Shown: positions 43,825 to 53,720, numbered from the stretch's first letter. The stretch is 64,000 nt of DNA from Paenibacillus sp. OV219 (GCF_900110075.1 NZ_FOCJ01000001.1:558001-622000), one strand, 5' to 3'. Notes: a model not told the origin generated them from the sequence alone. Made by a program: numbers and translations.

Positions 43825-45087
43825 ATGAAGCGTCTGTTAGCATTCATAATCATCGTCGTCGTATCTGTCGGCGTTGTTGCTGGGACAAGCAATTGGCTTT
43901 TCCATGATGTAAAGCTAGGGCTTGATTTAAAAGGTGGCTTTGAAATTCTGTATGAAGCTCAGCCTATCGAGCCTGGCGGTAAAGTAACGAAAGATTCCTT
44001 GATCGAAACGGCCAAGAGTCTTGAAGCTCGCGCAAATGCTACAGGCGTAGCGGAACCGGAAGTGACAACGGAGGGCTCAAACCGTATCCGTGTTAAGATT
44101 GCCGGCGTTTCCGATGAGGCTAAAGTTCGTGACATTCTTAAGAAGCCTGCTGAACTGACTTTCCGCAGTGCTGATGGTTGTGCCGCTGACAAAGGTTACT
44201 GTAAAGTCGAGCTTCGCGGTAACGATTTCAAACAGAACGGCGCTGACGTTCAACAAACGAACCTCGGTGAGTACGAAATTACAATTAAGCTGAAGAGCGC
44301 TAAGCAATTCGCTGATGTGACTGGTAAAATCGCGAAGCTCGCTCCAAATAACCAATTGGCGATTTACCTCGACGATACGTTGCTGTCAGCACCGAATGTA
44401 AACGGTGAAATCAACAGCACGGATGCTTCGATCACAGGTAACTTTACCCGTGATGAAGCGAACAATCTGAAGAATACGATTAACCTCGGCGCACTTCCGC
44501 TAAACCTGACAGAGAAGTACACGCAAAGTGTAGGCGCTACTCTCGGTAAGCTGAGCTTGAAGGAAACTTTGTTTGCCGGTGCTATCGGTACAGTGCTCAT
44601 ACTGCTCTTCATGATGATTTTCTACCGTCTGCCGGGTATCGTCGCAAGCTTCTCGATTGTCGTCTATATTTGGCTGCTGCTGCTTGGCTTCAACATGATT
44701 GGGGCAACGCTGACGCTGCCGGGTATTGCGGCATTCATCCTCGGTATCGGTATGGCCGTTGACGCCAATATCATTATGGCTGAGCGGATTAAAGAAGAAA
44801 TGCGCAGCGGCAAGAGCATCATGTCCTCGCAAAAAGCAGGCGCGAAGCATTCGTTCCGTACGATCATTGATGCGCACGTTACGACATCTATCGCAGCGCT
44901 CGTGTTGTTCTTTATCGGTGTAGGTTCTGTTAAAGGCTTCGCGGTTATCCTGCTTCTCAGTATCGTCATCAGTATCTTGACTAACGTGTTCTTCTCGCGT
45001 CTGCTTCTGGCTCTCATTATTCGCAGCGGCTTGATTAAGAAGAAATCCTTATTCGGTGTGAAGGAGAGTGAAGTACGTGCGCTTTAG
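43825..45087 (+). CDS. secD: Protein translocase subunit SecD
   Basis: The 420-residue protein has a first membrane helix (about 5-24), a periplasmic-type P1 domain with GLDLKGGFEILYEA near residue 33, and C-terminal helices carrying PGIAAFILGIGMAVDANIIM, the SecD proton-path motif with D at about 315. It uses the proton motive force to help Sec export. Here secD and secF are separate genes, while B. subtilis has one fused SecDF. AAGGGGGAAATGAGGGTATT precedes the ATG. Confidence 0.97.
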   Translation: MKRLLAFIIIVVVSVGVVAGTSNWLFHDVKLGLDLKGGFEILYEAQPIEPGGKVTKDSLIETAKSLEARANATGVAEPEVTTEGSNRIRVKIAGVSDEAKVRDILKKPAELTFRSADGCAADKGYCKVELRGNDFKQNGADVQQTNLGEYEITIKLKSAKQFADVTGKIAKLAPNNQLAIYLDDTLLSAPNVNGEINSTDASITGNFTRDEANNLKNTINLGALPLNLTEKYTQSVGATLGKLSLKETLFAGAIGTVLILLFMMIFYRLPGIVASFSIVVYIWLLLLGFNMIGATLTLPGIAAFILGIGMAVDANIIMAERIKEEMRSGKSIMSSQKAGAKHSFRTIIDAHVTTSIAALVLFFIGVGSVKGFAVILLLSIVISILTNVFFSRLLLALIIRSGLIKKKSLFGVKESEVRAL

Positions 45088-46009
45088 TGGATTTGCACAA
45101 GTATCCGAAGGTAAATTCAATTTTGTAGAGAAGGCTCGTTACTTCTTTATTTTCTCGATTATCATTACAATTCTCGGTATCGTTACGCTCGGTGTCTTCG
45201 GCCTGAACTATGGCGTCGACTTCCGTGCAGGCTCCAGTGTAGATATTGCGCTCAAGAAGGATTTGTCGGGACAAAAGACAGAGATTGAGAAATATCTTAC
45301 TGATAGTGGGTTCGGTAAACCAGGTCTTACCGTCGGCTCCAATCGTGTAACGATTCGTTTCGATGATGTGCTTACCGATGCGAAGGAGAAAGAGCTTAAG
45401 GCAGGCTTCTCCGAAAAATTCGATAAAGAAGCGTCGATGGAGGTTAACACCGTTGACGTTGAAATCGCCAAAGAGCTTCAAACGAATGCACTAAAGGCGG
45501 TTCTCGTTGCAAGTATCGGTATCGTCATCTATGTCAGCATTCGTTTCGAATGGCGCTTCGCTGTAGCGGCGATTGTCGCTTTGCTGCATGACGCGTTTAT
45601 CGTTATAAGCTTGTTCTCGATCTTCCGGTTGGAAGTAAACCTGCCGTTCATCGTTGCGGTGCTGACCATTATCGGTTATTCGATTAACGATACCATCGTT
45701 ATCTTTGACCGGGTCCGCGAGAATTTGCGGTTTGCGAAGCTTAAGACCTCCGCGGATGTGGCGAAGATCGTGAACGTCAGTATTTGGCAAACGCTTGTCC
45801 GTTCGATCAATACGGTTATGACTGTCGTTGTAGCGGCGTTGTGCTTGCTCATCTTCGGCTCCGAATCTATTAAGCTGTTCTCACTTGCCATTCTGTTCGG
45901 TCTTGTGAGTGGCGCGTATTCTTCGATCTTCATTGCGAGCCCACTCTGGCTTCTTCTGAAGAACAAACAAAAACCGAAGCCAGCAGTCAAGTCTCCGGCT
46001 GCTTCGTAG
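45077..46009 (+). CDS. secF: Protein translocase subunit SecF
   Basis: The 310-residue partner of SecD has helix 1 (about 19-40), NYGVDFRAGSSVDIAL, and the SecF membrane motif IVALLHDAFIVISLFSIF plus IIGYSINDTIVIFDRVRENL. I chose the GTG at 45077: GGAG lies ten bases upstream inside secD, while the GTG nine bases earlier sits on top of that site. It overlaps secD by 11 bases. Confidence 0.95.
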   Translation: MRFSGFAQVSEGKFNFVEKARYFFIFSIIITILGIVTLGVFGLNYGVDFRAGSSVDIALKKDLSGQKTEIEKYLTDSGFGKPGLTVGSNRVTIRFDDVLTDAKEKELKAGFSEKFDKEASMEVNTVDVEIAKELQTNALKAVLVASIGIVIYVSIRFEWRFAVAAIVALLHDAFIVISLFSIFRLEVNLPFIVAVLTIIGYSINDTIVIFDRVRENLRFAKLKTSADVAKIVNVSIWQTLVRSINTVMTVVVAALCLLIFGSESIKLFSLAILFGLVSGAYSSIFIASPLWLLLKNKQKPKPAVKSPAAS

Positions 46010-46065
46010 TATAGTAGGATAGAGGACAATCGAAGACCATTAAAGTCAACCCATAGGAGGCGTCC

Positions 46066-46977
46066 ATGTCAGCGAACCAACGTTATGCCAATGCAGAGTC
46101 TGCCGCATGGACAGGGCTAATCGGCAATGTCTGTATCGCAGCAGTTAAAGGCGGGATCGGCTTATGGTCAGGCAGCAAAGCGCTGCTTGCAGACGCTTGC
46201 CGATCTGCGTCAGACGCAGCCGCATCGTTCGTCTCCTTAACAGGTGTCCGCAGATGCAGGCAGCTTGGCTCTCCTCATGCTCCGGTTCCGCCTTCCAAGG
46301 GTCGCTTGGAAGCAGGCTCGGGCATGGTGGCGTCTTTGCTGCTCATGATCGTCGGACTCGAAATTGGCATCTCGGCAATTAAATCGATTGCCGACGGTGT
46401 TGATGACGGACCGAGCTGGCCTGCAGCTGTCGTCGTCATGTTAGCTTTTCTGATTAAGGAATTTCGATTCCCATTGAAGGAACGAGGAGCAGACCTGTAC
46501 GCTTCGGTAGCAGCGCTTGTCGGAACAGGTGGCGCCATGCTGGGGAAGCCGCTTCATATGCCGGTCTTATACTATTTTGATCCAGCGGCTTCGCTCATCA
46601 TCGTTGTCATCGTGCTCACAAGCGGCTTTCGTGTCGCATCCGCATCTGTCATGCGTAGCCGGTACCTGGAAGTCGAGCCTGCGGACATGTCCGAGGTGAA
46701 GGCGGTTGTGCAGCGCATGGAAGGTGTAATCAACGTCGAAGTGCTTCGCGCTCGCGAGCACGGTCACTACGCTGTTGCGGAAGTTGTCATTAGCGTGAAT
46801 CCGCGTATCTCCGTACTCGAAGGCAATGAAATTGCCAAACGAGTCAAATATTTCTTAATGAAGCGGTTTAGCCATATGACGGAAGTGACGGTACATGTTG
46901 AGCCTTACGATCCAGGGTATCCATACAAAACAAATCATGAAGTAAGTCAAGAACAAATCCCGACGCTCCTGCAATAG
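46066..46977 (+). CDS. Cation diffusion facilitator family transporter
   Basis: The 303-residue protein has an N-terminal membrane domain starting NAESAAWTGLIGNVCIAAVKGGIG (split as NAESAAWTGLIGN / VCIAAVKGGIG) and SKALLADACRSASDAAASFVSL. Family members read ADAxHSxxD at this point; here the metal-site histidine is replaced (ACRSASD). The C-terminal ferredoxin-like domain includes NVEVLRAREHGHYAVAEVVI. It probably exports a divalent metal such as zinc, manganese or iron. GGAGGCGTCC precedes the ATG. Confidence 0.87.
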   Translation: MSANQRYANAESAAWTGLIGNVCIAAVKGGIGLWSGSKALLADACRSASDAAASFVSLTGVRRCRQLGSPHAPVPPSKGRLEAGSGMVASLLLMIVGLEIGISAIKSIADGVDDGPSWPAAVVVMLAFLIKEFRFPLKERGADLYASVAALVGTGGAMLGKPLHMPVLYYFDPAASLIIVVIVLTSGFRVASASVMRSRYLEVEPADMSEVKAVVQRMEGVINVEVLRAREHGHYAVAEVVISVNPRISVLEGNEIAKRVKYFLMKRFSHMTEVTVHVEPYDPGYPYKTNHEVSQEQIPTLLQ

Positions 46978-46998
46978 CAGCAGCGTTCGTTTTTTTTT
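46962..46998 (+). terminator. Terminator overlapping the CDF gene stop
   Basis: ACGCT-CTGC pairs with GCAG-AGCGT around AATA with one C/C mismatch, followed by nine Ts. It begins inside the last codons. Confidence 0.75.
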
Positions 46999-47031
46999 CT
47001 ACTCATGCTCAGAAAGGAGGAATCTGCGAAT

Positions 47032-49440
47032 ATGATTCAGTCAAGAACCAGATGGAGTATCGCTGCACTTGATATTGAAGGGGAAGCGCGGGCGGCGGTG
47101 CTAGCGAGAACGCTGTCACTGACACCACTCGTTGCAAGGCTGCTTGTGCAGCGTGGGTACGATCGTGTGGAGAGTGCCAAACAGTTTCTGAGCGGAGGCA
47201 CCGAGTGCCTGCACGATCCGTTCCTGCTTAAAGGGATGGAGGCTGCCGCAGCACGTATTCATCAAGCTATTGAACGCGGAGAACGTGTGCGGATCTACGG
47301 CGATTATGATGCGGACGGTGTCTCTTCTACGACATTAATGACGTACCTGTTTCAGAGGCTTGAGCTAAATTTCGACCACTATATTCCCCATCGAACGCGG
47401 GAAGGCTATGGCCTAAACAAAACGGCGCTCGAAGCTTCCGCTGCAGCAGGTGTAACACTGATCGTAACGGTAGATACTGGAATTAGTGCAGTAGACGAAA
47501 TTGCATATGCAAATGAGCTTGGTATTGATGTTGTCGTCACGGACCATCATGAGCCGCCGCATGTGCTGCCAAGCGCCTACGCAATTGTGAACCCGAAGCA
47601 GGAAGATTGCGAGTATCCATTCAAAGGGCTTGCCGGTGTAGGCGTTGCCTTTAAGCTGGCGACCGCCGTGTTGGGTGAGCCTCCGCTTGAATGGACGGAT
47701 GTCGTCGCTCTCGGGACAATCGCCGATTTAATGCCGCTGACGGATGAGAATCGGGTGCTGGTCAGATTCGGAATTGAACAGCTTCGTTTGACCGATAAAC
47801 CGGGCTTCCGCGCACTTGCAGAGGTTGGCGGCATTGAGCTTGCCACTCTGACGGCTACGAATGTTGCTTTCGGTATGGCACCCCGCATTAATGCTGCTGG
47901 CCGTCTCGAGCATGCGAATCTCGCGGTTGAGCTGCTTACCGCAGGGAATGATGAATCGGCAGCAGCCGGGGCATTAACGCTCGACAACTTGAACCGTGAA
48001 CGCCAACAGATTGTCGAAGATATTGTGCAAGAAGCGCAGCAGATGTGGGTGGACAAATGCAGCTCCGCCACAGCTGCCAGTAAGCCGGCGCCATCGGTCA
48101 TCGTGCTAGCAGGCGCAGGCTGGAATGCAGGCGTCGTCGGAATTGTCGCATCTAAGTTTGTCGAGAAGTATTATAAGCCGACGCTCATTCTTGGCCTTGA
48201 CGTAGAGACTGGCAAATGCAAAGGCTCGGCGCGTTCCATTGAAGGCTACGATCTTCACGCAGCGCTGACAGCATGCGATGAGCTGCTCGAACATTACGGC
48301 GGCCATCAAGCTGCCGCAGGGATGACACTATACAGCAGCAACTTGGAGCCTTTCGAAGAGCGGCTGAGTAAGCTAGCGGATGAACGGCTAAACGAAGAGG
48401 ATTGGATTCCGAAGACGACGATCGACCTCTCTTGCAAGATAGAAGACGCGACGATTAAAGTCCGCGAACAGTTGGCACAGCTTGAGCCATTCGGTGCAGG
48501 CAATTCGGCGCCGAAGCTGCTCCTGCATGGCATTACGGTCGCCGACCGCAAGGCTATGGGCAAGGAGAGTAAGCACCTAAAGCTGTCTGTCAGCGGTCAA
48601 GGAAAGCTGCTGGACGCAGTGAGCTTTGGCAGCGGGCATCTGACTGACCGATTGTCGCATGGCGCAGCGATTGAGCTGGTAGGCGAGCTATCGGTGAATG
48701 AATGGAATGGCCAGCGTAAAGCACAGTTTATGATAAACGATATGCGTATCCCGCTAATTCAGTTGTTTGACAAGCGTGCCGATGTAGGCAACGATTCGAT
48801 TCGGCTGCTCGGCAAAATACTGAAGTCAGCCGCTTTCACCGAAGGGATTATCGTTGTACCGAATGAGACTTGGATGGAAGCTGCCCTGTCGTCCGGGGAA
48901 GAAGTCACAGTTTCTCAACATGTTCAGCTCTTGACATATGAGGCACTTATAGCTCAAAGTGTACGATGTCCACATTTATTTGTACTTGGCAAACCGGCTT
49001 CCGCAGAGAAGCTGGCGCTGTCACTGGCAGCATGTCAGCAGCTCGAAACGGTCCATTTGCTGTATGATAGCCGCAATGGAAAGTTCGACTTTCCGACGCG
49101 CGAGCAGTTCGGCCAATTGTACCAACTGCTTCGCCGTGATTGTCCAATAGCGGAAGTGAGCTGCACGCAGCAACTGGCTGCGAAGCTGAACCTGCCTGTG
49201 TCCACAATCGCACTTATGCTCCGCGTTTTCACAGAGCTTGAGTTTATCAGATTGGAATCAGGGCTTCTTGAATTGCTCCCAGTAACGGTGAAGCGTGAGC
49301 TGTCGCACGCCAAGGAATACCGCGAGGCGCAGCATGAAGCTGAATCGAACGAGATATTGTACGCATCTGCGAAGGAAATGATAGAGTGGATTCAAGCTGC
49401 TGTGTCCTTGCATGGACATGAGCAGGCATCATCATTTTAA
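47032..49440 (+). CDS. recJ: Single-stranded-DNA-specific exonuclease RecJ
   Basis: The 802-residue 5'-3' exonuclease works in recombination and mismatch repair. DHH-superfamily motifs are [10 protein letters not shown] (residues 91-100), VDTGISA (147-153) and TDHHEP (170-175). DHHA1 follows with [11 protein letters not shown] near 425. The C-terminal OB and long extension are typical of Bacillales RecJ (B. subtilis 786). I chose the ATG at 47032 because AAAGGAGG lies before it; the earlier in-frame ATG precedes that site. Confidence 0.96.
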   Translation: MIQSRTRWSIAALDIEGEARAAVLARTLSLTPLVARLLVQRGYDRVESAKQFLSGGTECLHDPFLLKGMEAAAARIHQAIERGERVRIYGDYDADGVSSTTLMTYLFQRLELNFDHYIPHRTREGYGLNKTALEASAAAGVTLIVTVDTGISAVDEIAYANELGIDVVVTDHHEPPHVLPSAYAIVNPKQEDCEYPFKGLAGVGVAFKLATAVLGEPPLEWTDVVALGTIADLMPLTDENRVLVRFGIEQLRLTDKPGFRALAEVGGIELATLTATNVAFGMAPRINAAGRLEHANLAVELLTAGNDESAAAGALTLDNLNRERQQIVEDIVQEAQQMWVDKCSSATAASKPAPSVIVLAGAGWNAGVVGIVASKFVEKYYKPTLILGLDVETGKCKGSARSIEGYDLHAALTACDELLEHYGGHQAAAGMTLYSSNLEPFEERLSKLADERLNEEDWIPKTTIDLSCKIEDATIKVREQLAQLEPFGAGNSAPKLLLHGITVADRKAMGKESKHLKLSVSGQGKLLDAVSFGSGHLTDRLSHGAAIELVGELSVNEWNGQRKAQFMINDMRIPLIQLFDKRADVGNDSIRLLGKILKSAAFTEGIIVVPNETWMEAALSSGEEVTVSQHVQLLTYEALIAQSVRCPHLFVLGKPASAEKLALSLAACQQLETVHLLYDSRNGKFDFPTREQFGQLYQLLRRDCPIAEVSCTQQLAAKLNLPVSTIALMLRVFTELEFIRLESGLLELLPVTVKRELSHAKEYREAQHEAESNEILYASAKEMIEWIQAAVSLHGHEQASSF

Positions 49441-49463
49441 AGAAACGAAGGAGTCGGTACTAC

Positions 49464-49976
49464 ATGAATTATAAAGATTACATTCGCATCATTCCGGATT
49501 TCCCGCAACCAGGTATCCGCTTTAAAGATATTACAACATTGACGAACAACGGTCCGGTATACGCATCTGCAATCGACGCACTCAAACAAGCAGTGGCTGA
49601 CAAGCAGATCGACCTGGTTGCAGGTCCGGAAGCACGCGGATTCATCATCGGTGCGCCACTTGCAATCTCGCTTGGCGCGGGCTTCGTGCCAATTCGCAAG
49701 AGCGGCAAGCTGCCTGGCGAAGTGGTTGAGGCTTCTTACGATCTTGAATATGGCAAAGACAAGCTTGCCATTCATAAAGATGCAATCAAGCCTGGACAGC
49801 GAGTGCTCATTGCAGACGACCTGCTAGCAACTGGCGGTACAATTGCTACGTCGATCAACCTCATCCGCCAGCTTGGCGGCGAAGTGGTAGGCTCGGCATT
49901 CCTGATTGAGCTCGGCTACCTGGACGGTCGTACGAAGCTTGACGGCATCGACATCTTCTCACTGATTACCTATTAA
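49464..49976 (+). CDS. apt: Adenine phosphoribosyltransferase
   Basis: The 170-residue salvage enzyme makes AMP from adenine and PRPP. The start [24 protein letters not shown] (split as [13 protein letters not shown] / [11 protein letters not shown]), [15 protein letters not shown], and the PRPP loop [17 protein letters not shown] near residue 118 define Apt. GAAGGAGTCGGTACTAC precedes the ATG. The recJ-apt-relA order is conserved in Bacillales. Confidence 0.98.
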   Translation: MNYKDYIRIIPDFPQPGIRFKDITTLTNNGPVYASAIDALKQAVADKQIDLVAGPEARGFIIGAPLAISLGAGFVPIRKSGKLPGEVVEASYDLEYGKDKLAIHKDAIKPGQRVLIADDLLATGGTIATSINLIRQLGGEVVGSAFLIELGYLDGRTKLDGIDIFSLITY

Positions 49977-49996
49977 GCAATAGCTACTTACGTGAC

Positions 49997-50036
49997 ACCG
50001 GACTAAAGGGGCAGACGCCTGCAATAGTCCGGTTTT
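49997..50036 (+). terminator. Terminator after apt
   Basis: ACCGGACTA pairs with TAGTCCGGT, with an inner GCAG/CTGC stem, followed by TTTTCC. Confidence 0.8.
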
Positions 50037-50155
50037 CCTATTTAGCATAGTTGTAGGATAGAGGGATCTGCTTCCAGTACATACAGCATTCGGGTTTTTT
50101 CGGCAGTATTCTTCAGCGATTCCGCTCAGAATGAACAGCTAGAGGGGCTCGGAGG

Positions 50156-50185
50156 TTGACGTAAAGGCTTGATAACAGGCATAAT
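50156..50185 (+). promoter_or_regulatory. Candidate relA promoter
   Basis: TTGACG (50156-50161) and CATAAT (50180-50185) are 18 bases apart, about 110 bases before the relA ATG. An AT-rich hairpin overlaps the -10 and the start site. Confidence 0.5.
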
Positions 50186-50296
50186 AATAGGAAAAACTCG
50201 GGCTACCCTATTATTTTTTACAGGGCATACATGACTTTAAGAATTGGGAAGTAAACCGCGCTACTTTAGGGGCGCGCTTTTCCGGAAAGGACATTC

Positions 50297-52483
50297 ATGG
50301 GCATAGAGCAATTACTCGACAAAGCATCGACCTATTTGAAGGAACAAGATTTGACACGGATCAAGGAAGCTTACGAATTTGCCGATCAGGCCCATCACGG
50401 GCAAGTGCGCAAATCGGGAGAGCCGTATATCTTACATCCTGTCGCGGTTGCAGAAATTCTCGTTAACATGCAGATGGATGTGTTGTCGATTATTGCTGCA
50501 CTACTTCATGATGTCGTGGAAGATACAACTGTTCCGCTCGAAGAGGTTCGGTCCCGGTTCGGAGATGCTTGCGCTGCTGTCGTCGATGGCCTGACCAAGC
50601 TGGAGAAGATCAAATTCCGCTCCAAGGAAGAGCAGCAGAACGAGAACTATCGCAAAATGTTCGTCGCGATGGCGCAGGACATACGTGTTATTCTCATTAA
50701 GCTTGCAGACCGCCTTCATAATATGCGGACACTTAAATATCAATCGGAAGAAGCCCAGCGTCGTGTCGCTTATGAGACGCTCGAGATTTTCTGCCCCATT
50801 GCCCACCGACTCGGTATGTCGGCAATCAAGTGGGAGATGGAGGACATCGCGCTTCGTTACTTGAATCCGCAGCAGTACTATCGGATTGCCAACCTCATGA
50901 AGAAGAAGCGGGCAGAACGGGAGCAGTACATTACCGATGTCATTGGCCGGATTCGCGAGAAGCTTGAAGATATGGGCATCGAAGGTGACATTTCGGGCCG
51001 ACCTAAGCACATTTACAGCATCTATAAGAAGATGACCGCACGCAGCAAGCAGTTTAACGAGATTTATGATTTGCTTGCGATTCGGATCATCGTTGACGGT
51101 ATAAAAGATTGTTACGCTACGCTTGGCATCATCCATACGCTATGGAAACCGATGCCGGGCAGGTTCAAAGACTATATCGCTATGCCAAAAGCGAACATGT
51201 ACCAGTCGCTCCACACGACCGTCATTGGACCTACTGGGGAGCCGACGGAGGTTCAAATCCGCACATGGGAAATGCACCGCACTTCGGAGTTCGGTATCGC
51301 GGCGCACTGGGCGTACAAGGAAGGCGGCGTTGTGCCAGCTGGTTCCTTCGAGGACAAAATGACATTGTTCCGCGAAATTATCGAGCTGCAGAACGATGCA
51401 AGCGACGCATCGGAGTTCGTGGAATCGCTCAAGATGGATTTCTTCTCGGATCTTGTATTCGTCTTCACGCCGAAGGGAGAAGTGTTCGAGCTGCCTGCAG
51501 GGTCGGTTCCGCTTGATTTTGCCTATCGTGTCCATACCGAAGTCGGCAACCGGACCATCGGCTCGAAGGTGAATGGCCGTATCGTTCCGCTAGATTACAA
51601 GCTCAAGACCGGCGATATCGTGGAGATTCTGACATCGAAGCATTCGTACGGTCCTAGCCAGGACTGGGTCAAGATTGCCCAATCTTCACATGCGCGCAAC
51701 AAGATCAAGCAGTGGTTCAAGAAGGAGAAACGCGAAGAGAACGTGCTCAAGGGGCGCGATCTAATCGAGCGCGAGCTCAAGCGACTCGGACTCGAGCCGC
51801 CGAGCTTTATGTCGGATTCGCAGCTTCAAGAGGCGGCGCTTAAATTTACGTTTAATGATATTGATGACATGTTGTCTGCAGTCGGCTTTGGTGGCATCAC
51901 GGCGGCTCAGATCTGTACGAAGCTAACGGAGAAAATGCGCCGTGAAGCCGAGGAAGCGAATCAGATCGAGCTGACGAACGAGATGAAGGAAGTGAAGTCA
52001 GCGCCTGCGCACCAGCGCAAATCGCGTCCAACGCATGGCGTTGTCGTCAAAGGCGTCGATAATCTGCTCGTTCGGTTTGCACGTTGCTGTAACCCTGTTC
52101 CAGGTGATGTGATCGTCGGCTACATTACGCGCGGCCGCGGTGTCTCCGTTCACCGGATGGATTGCCTCAATCTGACTTCAAGCGCAGAGGGCGAAGAAGC
52201 TGCTCGTATGATTGAAGTCGAGTGGGAGCAGTCTGTTGAAGCGAATTATAGCGTCGACATTGAAATTACGGGACATGATCGTCCAGGCTTGCTCAATGAA
52301 GTGCTGCAGGCTGTATCGGAGAGCAAAACGAATATTTCTGCGGTATCTGGCCGTTCGGACAAGAATAAATTGGCGATGATTCATATGACCGTGCTCATCC
52401 GCAACATTGAACATTTGGGAGCTGTTGTGGAGCGCATCAAACGGGTGAAGGATATTTATTCTGTTCAGCGGATTATGCAGTAG
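50297..52483 (+). CDS. relA: Bifunctional (p)ppGpp synthetase/hydrolase RelA/SpoT (Rel)
   Basis: This 728-residue long RSH enzyme makes and degrades (p)ppGpp in the stringent response. The HD hydrolase (about 50-155) includes HHGQVRKSGEPYILHPVAVA, LLHDVVEDT and KLADRLHNMRTL, all intact. The synthetase follows (GRPKHIYSIYKKM, then YQSLHTTVIGPTGEP), then TGS (VFTPKGEVFELPAGSVPLDFAY, split as VFTPKGEVFELP / AGSVPLDFAY), a Cys/His motif near ARCCNPVPGD and a C-terminal ACT. Both activities therefore look functional, as in other Firmicute Rel proteins. Confidence 0.98.
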   Translation: MGIEQLLDKASTYLKEQDLTRIKEAYEFADQAHHGQVRKSGEPYILHPVAVAEILVNMQMDVLSIIAALLHDVVEDTTVPLEEVRSRFGDACAAVVDGLTKLEKIKFRSKEEQQNENYRKMFVAMAQDIRVILIKLADRLHNMRTLKYQSEEAQRRVAYETLEIFCPIAHRLGMSAIKWEMEDIALRYLNPQQYYRIANLMKKKRAEREQYITDVIGRIREKLEDMGIEGDISGRPKHIYSIYKKMTARSKQFNEIYDLLAIRIIVDGIKDCYATLGIIHTLWKPMPGRFKDYIAMPKANMYQSLHTTVIGPTGEPTEVQIRTWEMHRTSEFGIAAHWAYKEGGVVPAGSFEDKMTLFREIIELQNDASDASEFVESLKMDFFSDLVFVFTPKGEVFELPAGSVPLDFAYRVHTEVGNRTIGSKVNGRIVPLDYKLKTGDIVEILTSKHSYGPSQDWVKIAQSSHARNKIKQWFKKEKREENVLKGRDLIERELKRLGLEPPSFMSDSQLQEAALKFTFNDIDDMLSAVGFGGITAAQICTKLTEKMRREAEEANQIELTNEMKEVKSAPAHQRKSRPTHGVVVKGVDNLLVRFARCCNPVPGDVIVGYITRGRGVSVHRMDCLNLTSSAEGEEAARMIEVEWEQSVEANYSVDIEITGHDRPGLLNEVLQAVSESKTNISAVSGRSDKNKLAMIHMTVLIRNIEHLGAVVERIKRVKDIYSVQRIMQ

Positions 52484-52501
52484 AAGGGGAATTCATCAGG
52501 C

Positions 52502-52945
52502 ATGAAAGTAGTTGTACAACGAAGCAAAGGAGCTTCCGTCGTCATAAGTGGCGAAACGGTTGGCTCCATTGATAAAGGGCTTGTCTTGCTCGTGGGTATT
52601 ACTCATGAGGATAAAGAAGCAGATATGAAGTGGATGGCAGAAAAAATTGCAGGACTTCGGATTTTCGAAGATGAGTCGGGCAAAATGAATCTGTCGGTGC
52701 AGGATATGGGCGGAGCTATCCTTTCCGTATCCCAATTTACACTTTACGGTGATTGCCGTAATGGCAGACGTCCGAATTTCATGGCGGCTGCTCGTCCGGA
52801 GCAGGCTGAGCCATTGTACGAAGCGTTCAATGCTGCTCTTCGCAGTACGGGATTGACCGTTGAGACAGGAAGATTCGGTGCGGATATGGACGTATCGTTG
52901 ACGAACTGGGGACCGGTTACTTTGATTGTAGATTCAAAGACATAA
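52502..52945 (+). CDS. dtd: D-aminoacyl-tRNA deacylase
   Basis: The 147-residue enzyme removes D-amino acids mischarged onto tRNA. It starts [18 protein letters not shown] and shows the family motifs [19 protein letters not shown] (SQFT active site) and [21 protein letters not shown], the cross-subunit NxGPVT-like motif (split as [10 protein letters not shown] / [11 protein letters not shown]). It lies 18 bases after relA, as in B. subtilis, and is likely in one transcript. Confidence 0.97.
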   Translation: MKVVVQRSKGASVVISGETVGSIDKGLVLLVGITHEDKEADMKWMAEKIAGLRIFEDESGKMNLSVQDMGGAILSVSQFTLYGDCRNGRRPNFMAAARPEQAEPLYEAFNAALRSTGLTVETGRFGADMDVSLTNWGPVTLIVDSKT

Positions 52946-53060
52946 GCAGAGTGGCGGTAAGCTCGGCTCTGATATGTGTTAGAAATGGGCAAAGCGGGCA
53001 AAACTAGAAACCTATACGCATGCAAGCTGGTTGTGTGCAAAAGGTGGAGGGATACTCGCA

Positions 53061-53228
53061 ATGCATCAATCGCGTAAAGAGCAAGGGTATGAGCGCATGT
53101 CGCGCAGAATACTTCATGCAGACCGCCGCGAGGCGCTGATTTTCTCAGAGCTTGAAGAGGATATTGAGGCTGCTGCTGAGTGGGGCAGCGCTATGCCAAA
53201 GCGTGATCCAAAAGGAGAGCGCGGATAA
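53061..53228 (+). CDS. Hypothetical small protein (55 residues)
   Basis: The frame runs from an ATG preceded by GGTGGAGGGATACTCGCA to TAA. The product is charged and mostly helical (RKEQGYERMSRRILHADRREALIFSELEEDIEAAAEW, split as RKEQGYERMSRRILH / ADRREALIFSELEEDIEAAAEW in part), ending in a basic/Pro tail. I recognise no family. The good ribosome-binding site and helix-forming composition support it; it may be cotranscribed with dtd. Two tandem terminators follow. Confidence 0.6.
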   Translation: MHQSRKEQGYERMSRRILHADRREALIFSELEEDIEAAAEWGSAMPKRDPKGERG

Positions 53229-53324
53229 TATTGGCACGTTGCAGTCGAAAGATAGGGAATGGACAAGAAATCGCTTTATTTTTTGTAATATAACTGTAAC
53301 TTGATTTCAATCTTTCTCTAACAT

Positions 53325-53358
53325 GGTCGGCCTATAATAATAGGCGACCCCCTTTTTT
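53325..53358 (+). terminator. First of two tandem terminators before hisS region
   Basis: GGTCG-CCTAT pairs with ATAGG-CGACC around AATA with one bulged G, followed by CCCTTTTTT. A TATAAT is embedded at 53333-53338. Confidence 0.75.
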
Positions 53359-53375
53359 GAATATATTACTTTGAT

Positions 53376-53410
53376 GGACCTACAACTTGTTTGTAGGTCC
53401 TTTTTCTTTT
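53376..53410 (+). terminator. Second tandem terminator
   Basis: GGACCTACAA pairs exactly with TTGTAGGTCC around CTTGT, followed by TTTTTCTTTTC. Confidence 0.85.
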
Positions 53411-53514
53411 CTTTGCACTTAAACTAACTTCTCCCGCGATTAAATGCGGGCCCCCAGGTTACCGTGGAGTGCAACGACACCTGGTAACCAATCCCCGCGC
53501 CAAAAGTAAAGCGG

Positions 53515-53661
53515 GTCCCGCAAGGGACGTAAAGCGAGCCAAGCACGGAATATCCACAATGCGCCTCACTCTCAGAACTCGTTCCCATGGTCCCGCAAGG
53601 GACACCAGGTCGCTAAACAACGCCAATCGTTAAGCGTGTCCCGCGAGGGACGAAAGCGAGC
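53515..53661. repeat. Three short hairpin repeats with GNRA-type loops
   Basis: GTCCCGCAAGGGAC occurs at 53515-53528 and 53590-53603, and GTCCCGCGAGGGAC at 53638-53651. Each is a perfect 5-bp stem closed by GCAA or GCGA. The first and third share the 3' context (T)AAAGCGAGC and a 5' AAGCG. Confidence 0.8.
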
Positions 53662-53720
53662 ACCAGCACCAGTTCCAACTCGCGAGCGCTTCTCTGCAGC
53701 ACCAACGTCCCCTCGTTCCG

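Larger units (their letters stand above)
49977..50296 (+). other. apt-relA intergenic region (320 bases)
   Basis: The gap holds the apt terminator (49997-50036) and a plausible relA promoter (50156-50185). An AT-rich hairpin follows, AATAATAGG (50183-50191) with CCTATTATT (50207-50215), running into six Ts. A small GC hairpin, CGCGC (50257-50261) with GCGCG (50272-50276), sits just before the relA ribosome-binding site GGAAAGG. I see no open frame of note and recognise no riboswitch. Confidence 0.6.

Noticed and set aside
53228..53250. Sigma-54-like TGGCAC plus TTGC near 53232
   Set aside because: The two elements are directly adjacent, without the required spacing of a -24/-12 promoter.
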